Of a stretch of 37,697 bases of DNA, positions 34,516-37,697 are shown piece by piece. A program made the position numbers and the translations under genes. Every line of letters begins with the position of its first letter. The first letter of the stretch is position 1. The notes under the pieces were generated by a model. It did not search any database. It was not told where the DNA came from and was given only the letters and a program-made list of their open reading frames with translations. The DNA is taken from NCBI GenBank assembly GCA_027317845.1, contig DAHVQK010000104.1, positions 1 through 37,697 on the forward strand. The letters are read 5' to 3'. This DNA is from Gammaproteobacteria bacterium (GTDB lineage: Bacteria; Pseudomonadota; Gammaproteobacteria; Steroidobacterales; Steroidobacteraceae).

Positions 34516-35223
34516 TCAAAGCGTAGAGAGACTCGCTCCCGAGGCCGCGGCGGCGCGGATCTTGACCACGGAGCAGCGCTGATGGGCCCTGCGCACCTTC
34601 AGACACGCGGCCTGCGCGGCGCCGCGGCTCATCTGCGCGGAACGCACTTCGGTGAGCTTGCTCTTGCCCTGCGGCGGCAGGACCACCACATCGGCCAGGA
34701 TGCCGGCGAATTTGGCCTTCAGCTGCTTGGCGGCCGATTGCGCCGCGGCGGGCGAGCCGTACGTGCCGAGCAACACCTGGAATCCGGCCAGCTTGTCGAT
34801 CTGCGCCTGGGCCTGACCGGCCTGGGGCGCGTTGGGATAGTTCTGTAGGAAAGCCTGGTAGGCGCTCACCGTGCCGGCGGACTCGGCGCTCCGCCATGCG
34901 TCCGATTGCTTGAGCGTGGTGATGCCGCCGCGTGCATCGGCGGCGTGCGCGCCATCGGGGTACTGTTGCAGGTACTGCTCGTAGGCCGCGATGGTGCCGG
35001 CGTTCTTGGCCACATCCCACGCCTGCTTGTCCTTCAGGGTGTCGATGCGGTTGCGCGCCTGCTGCACCCGGGCGTCATCCGGATGCCGCTGGATGAAACC
35101 CTGGTAGGCGGCGACGGTATTCTGGGCGGACGCCTTGTTCCAGTCGGCATTCGGGGAACTGCAGGCAGCGAGCGCCACGGACATGGCGCATGCGGCGTAG
35201 AATCCGATCGATGTTTTTTTCAC
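34516..35223 (-). CDS. SPOR-domain lipoprotein with three TPR/Sel1-like repeats
   Basis: A 235-residue outer-membrane or periplasmic lipoprotein. The start is GTG at 35223 (MKKTSIGFYAACAMSV), with an AGGGG ribosome binding site and lipobox ALAAC (Cys21). Three tandem repeats of about 40 residues follow (about 27-65, 67-108 and 109-145), each with the pattern W..A...T..AY..FLQ.YP...A..A...I. A SPOR-like domain runs from about 147 (FQVLLGTYGSPAAAQSAAKQLKAKF) to about 220; SPOR domains bind denuded septal peptidoglycan. The repeats resemble bacterial TPR-type solenoids and may bind a partner. It is monocistronic, divergent from cydAB. A role at the division site is an inference from the domain. 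Confidence 0.85.
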   Translation of the reverse strand: MKKTSIGFYAACAMSVALAACSSPNADWNKASAQNTVAAYQGFIQRHPDDARVQQARNRIDTLKDKQAWDVAKNAGTIAAYEQYLQQYPDGAHAADARGGITTLKQSDAWRSAESAGTVSAYQAFLQNYPNAPQAGQAQAQIDKLAGFQVLLGTYGSPAAAQSAAKQLKAKFAGILADVVVLPPQGKSKLTEVRSAQMSRGAAQAACLKVRRAHQRCSVVKIRAAAASGASLSTL

Positions 35224-35616
35224 GGCAACCCCTGCGCGGACAGGTGAGCCGCGTAACTTACCGCAGGCGCCGGCATTACGCCAGACGCGGCGGCGCCGTA
35301 TACCGTGAACCCCGTCGCACCACGGGGAGCCCTAGGTACTTGCCGCAACCGCTTTGCGTCAGCCCCTCATGCCCGCTGTGCCGGACACTGCCTAAGCTGC
35401 CGCTCGCATGGAAGAGCGGGCGGCGACATGCTGCGGAGCCCCGTGCTTGCCGGGCGTGCGCAGGTGGCCGGCAGATGCGCTCGCCGCGGGCCAGGGCGGC
35501 GGCAACCCCCGACGCCGTCACCGGTCTTCGGGACCGGGATTGCCGGGCTCACCATACAGTGCGGACCATTCGTCGCCGCGCATCGCGCACGGCACTGATC
35601 CTGGAGGGTGGCGCCG
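35224..35616. other. Intergenic region divergent between the SPOR gene and cydAB
   Basis: About 390 bases that must contain the cydAB promoter and that of the SPOR lipoprotein gene. I looked for an FNR/ANR-type TTGAT-N4-ATCAA site and found none. No open frame is convincing. The cydA ribosome binding site, GGAGGG, is at 35603-35608. Confidence 0.45.
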
Positions 35617-37227
35617 ATGATTAACGGAACCGTCGTCGATCTCTCGCGCATACAGTTCGCGGCCACCGCGCTGTATCACTTCCTGTTCGTGCCGTTGACG
35701 CTGGGCTTGAGCTTTCTGCTGGCCGCGATGGAGACCGTCTACGTCACCACCGGCAAGCCGATCTACCGGCAGATGGCGCAGTTCTGGGGCAGGTTGTTCA
35801 TGATCAACTTCGCGCTCGGTGTGGCCACGGGCCTCACCATGGAGTTCCAGTTCGGCACCAACTGGTCGTTCTATTCGAGTTTCGTCGGGGACATCTTCGG
35901 AGCGCCGCTCGCCATCGAAGGACTGATGGCGTTCTTCATGGAGTCGACCTTCGTCGGACTGATGGTGTTCGGCTGGGAGCGCCTGTCGCGGGGCCAGCAC
36001 CTGGCGGTCACCTGGCTGGTGGCCCTCGGCTCGAACCTCTCGGCGCTGTGGATCCTGGTGGCCAACGGCTTCATGCAGGACCCCGTGGGCGCGACCTTCA
36101 ATCCGCTCACCATGCGGATGCAGCTCACCAGCTTCCAGAGGCTGATTTTCAGCCCCGACGTACAGTCGAAATTCGTCCACACCAGCATCGCGGGTTATGT
36201 CACCGCGGCGATATTCGTGGCCGGCGTCAGCGCGTATTACATGCTGCGCAATCGTCATCTCGATCTGGCGAAACGCTCGTTCCGCATGGCGGCGCTCTAT
36301 GGTGTGTTGGCCACGATTGGCGTGATCACGCTCGGGGACGCGCTCGGTTTCGTCGCCGCCCGGGTACAGCCGACCAAGCTCGCGGCCATGGAGGGGTTGT
36401 GGAGAAAGGAAGCCGCGCCCATGCCGTTCAACGTCATCGCCTTCCCGGAGCAGGCGGAGCAGAAAAACATCGGCAAGGTGCAGGTGCCGGCGGTGCTGTC
36501 GCTTCTGGTCACGCATTCGCTGGCCGGCACGGTGCCGGGGATCGCCGCCCTCGAGCGTCGGGCCGTGGGCAGGATCCAAAACGGCATCCCGGCCGTGCAG
36601 GCGCTCGAGGCGCTCTCGAGGAATCCGGACGATGCAGCCGCGCTGGCGCAGTTCAATGCCCACAAGGCGGATCTCGGCTATGGATTTCTCGTGCAGCGCT
36701 TCGCGCCCGACCTGAACCATGTCACGCCGGCGGAGGTGCGGGAGGCGGCGCGCGACAGCATTCCGCCCGTGGCGGCGGTGTTCTGGTCGTTCCGCCTGAT
36801 GGTGGGCCTTGGTCTGGCGATGCTCGCCTACTTCGTGCTGGCCGCGCTCTACACGCTGCGCAACAGGATCCAGAAGAAGACCTGGATCCTGAAAGTGGCG
36901 GTGTGGATGATTCCGGTACCGTTCCTCGCCAATGAGATGGGCTGGCTCGTGGCCGAGCTCGGTCGCCAGCCCTGGACGGTGTTCGGCGTGCTGCCGACGT
37001 GGATGAGCGCCTCGACACACAGCGTCGGCTACATGGCCTTTTCGCTGCTCGGCTTCGTGACTTTGTATTCGATCTTCATCGCCGTCGAGATGTATCTCAT
37101 GGTCCGCGCGATCCGGCTCGGTCCCGAGGAGCACGGCGGCTCGGGCGATGCGCCTGCGCAGACGCGCCCCACGCTTGCCGGGCGGGCCGTTTCCGCGGCG
37201 GCTTACGGCAACAGACTGGAGGGCTGA
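35617..37227 (+). CDS. cydA: Cytochrome bd ubiquinol oxidase subunit I
   Basis: A 536-residue inner-membrane subunit of the high-affinity quinol oxidase that reduces oxygen to water. The ATG at 35617 sits nine bases after GGAGG; the GTG at 35608 is too close to that site. Heme ligands by position are H21 (ALYHFLFVPLT), H188 (KFVHTSIAGY) and M441 (ANEMGWLVAELGRQPW), matching E. coli H19, H186 and M393. The Q loop is long, running from about residue 255 to 390 and including HKADLGYGFLVQRFAPD, so this is the L-type (E. coli-like) subfamily rather than the short-loop CIO. cydB follows after three bases. Bd oxidases also give resistance to nitric oxide, peroxide and cyanide. Confidence 0.96.
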   Translation: MINGTVVDLSRIQFAATALYHFLFVPLTLGLSFLLAAMETVYVTTGKPIYRQMAQFWGRLFMINFALGVATGLTMEFQFGTNWSFYSSFVGDIFGAPLAIEGLMAFFMESTFVGLMVFGWERLSRGQHLAVTWLVALGSNLSALWILVANGFMQDPVGATFNPLTMRMQLTSFQRLIFSPDVQSKFVHTSIAGYVTAAIFVAGVSAYYMLRNRHLDLAKRSFRMAALYGVLATIGVITLGDALGFVAARVQPTKLAAMEGLWRKEAAPMPFNVIAFPEQAEQKNIGKVQVPAVLSLLVTHSLAGTVPGIAALERRAVGRIQNGIPAVQALEALSRNPDDAAALAQFNAHKADLGYGFLVQRFAPDLNHVTPAEVREAARDSIPPVAAVFWSFRLMVGLGLAMLAYFVLAALYTLRNRIQKKTWILKVAVWMIPVPFLANEMGWLVAELGRQPWTVFGVLPTWMSASTHSVGYMAFSLLGFVTLYSIFIAVEMYLMVRAIRLGPEEHGGSGDAPAQTRPTLAGRAVSAAAYGNRLEG

Positions 37228-37230
37228 CTC

Positions 37231-37697
37231 ATGCAAGTCTACGCAGTCGCGCAGGTGATCTGGTGGCTCCTGCTCGGGGTGCTGCTCATCGGGCTCGCGG
37301 TGATGGTCGGCATGGACATGGGCGTCGGGGCTATCCTGCGCTACGTCGGCCGCACCGACGAGGAGCGGCGCGTGGCGCTCAATATCATCGGACCTCACTG
37401 GGACGGCAACCAGGTGTGGTTCATCCTCGGCGGTGGCGCGATATTCGCGGCGTTCCCGTTGATCTACGCCACGGCCTTCTCGGGTTTCTACGTGGTGATG
37501 CTGCTTCTGCTGTGGACGATGATCATGCGCCCGCTCGGCTTCGAGTACCGCAGCCGGATCGCGAACCCGGACTGGCGCGGGGTGTGGGACTGGGTGCTGT
37601 TCGTGAGCGGCGCGGTGCCGATGATCGTATTCGGCGCCGCGTTCGGGAATCTCTTCCGCGGAGTGCCGTTTCACTTCGAGTGGAACATGACTTCCTA
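37231..37697 (+). CDS. cydB: Cytochrome bd ubiquinol oxidase subunit II, 5' part (cut by window end)
   Basis: The first 155 codons of cydB are present and the frame is open to the window edge. The ATG at 37231 is three bases after the cydA stop, with a GGAGG ribosome binding site inside the end of cydA. The translation begins MQVYAVAQVIWWLLLGVLLI and includes GMDMGVGAILRYVGRTDEERR and IGPHWDGNQVWFILGGGAIFAAFP, the signature opening of CydB. Several membrane helices are visible. CydB stabilises the heme groups of CydA. Whether a small CydX subunit follows cannot be seen. Confidence 0.95.
   Translation, partial: MQVYAVAQVIWWLLLGVLLIGLAVMVGMDMGVGAILRYVGRTDEERRVALNIIGPHWDGNQVWFILGGGAIFAAFPLIYATAFSGFYVVMLLLLWTMIMRPLGFEYRSRIANPDWRGVWDWVLFVSGAVPMIVFGAAFGNLFRGVPFHFEWNMTS

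Noticed and set aside
35518-37674. 718-codon minus-strand open frame rich in His/Glu/Arg
   Set aside because: It is the antisense shadow of cydAB; the His/Arg/Glu bias comes from complementing membrane-protein codons.
1-37697. CRISPR arrays, insertion sequences, rRNA genes or complete tRNA genes
   Set aside because: I saw no regularly spaced repeats, no transposase or integrase frames, and no sequence folding as a full tRNA.

Overview
The window is GC-rich chromosomal DNA from a Gammaproteobacterium. The best clues are a YbiI-type DksA/TraR zinc-finger protein whose last residues match the enterobacterial protein, a YbiT-type ABC-F ATPase, NodT/TolC lipoproteins, an E. coli-type long-Q-loop cytochrome bd oxidase and a single-RRM RNA-binding protein. 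The mix of families suggests the Xanthomonadales/Nevskiales/Steroidobacter neighbourhood, but the sequence does not fix the lineage. No integrase, transposase, CRISPR array, rRNA or complete tRNA was seen.

Layout. Positions 1-535 hold no convincing gene, but they contain a terminator-like hairpin and an isolated tRNA 3'-end-like fragment. Positions 536-5702 are a loosely packed accessory stretch: a secreted GH16 glucanase, a GST, a secreted HEYAE-motif protein and a membrane fatty-acid desaturase, separated by long empty spacers. Positions 6252-8480 carry an RRM protein and a YbiT-like ABC-F ATPase gene broken by one in-frame amber codon. Positions 8781-14327 are a divergent RND efflux system (outer-membrane factor on the minus strand; adaptor and pump on the plus strand). 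Positions 14431-18818 are a quinone oxidoreductase and a mitochondrial-type aconitase, translationally coupled and divergent from a LysR regulator, with a perfect 15-3-15 bp palindrome between them. Next is an L,D-transpeptidase lipoprotein (19002-20327).

Positions 20373-24909 (minus strand) read in transcription order as an ECF sigma factor (SigF type), its NrsF-type membrane anti-sigma factor, MsrP, MsrQ and a CPD photolyase. This looks like a periplasmic oxidative/hypochlorite-stress module with a DNA-repair gene behind it. A GTAACC-N16-CGGA sequence upstream fits a self-regulated SigF promoter. An OsmC-family peroxidase-like gene and a possible small secreted protein lie just upstream, and a DUF1993 gene is divergent from osmC.

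Positions 26823-29177 are a dipeptidyl-peptidase IV-like S9 protease. Positions 29380-34415 are ybiI, divergent from a MarR-EmrA-EmrB-NodT drug-efflux operon with an AT-rich dyad operator. Positions 34516-35223 are a SPOR-domain lipoprotein with three helical repeats. Positions 35617-37697 are cydA and the 5' part of cydB, cut by the window edge.

I do not see a clearly undescribed defence or mobile system. The most unusual points are the amber-interrupted ABC-F gene, the SigF/NrsF-MsrPQ-photolyase module with a possible divergent small secreted protein, the large LysR/aconitase palindrome, and the orphan tRNA 3' fragment.
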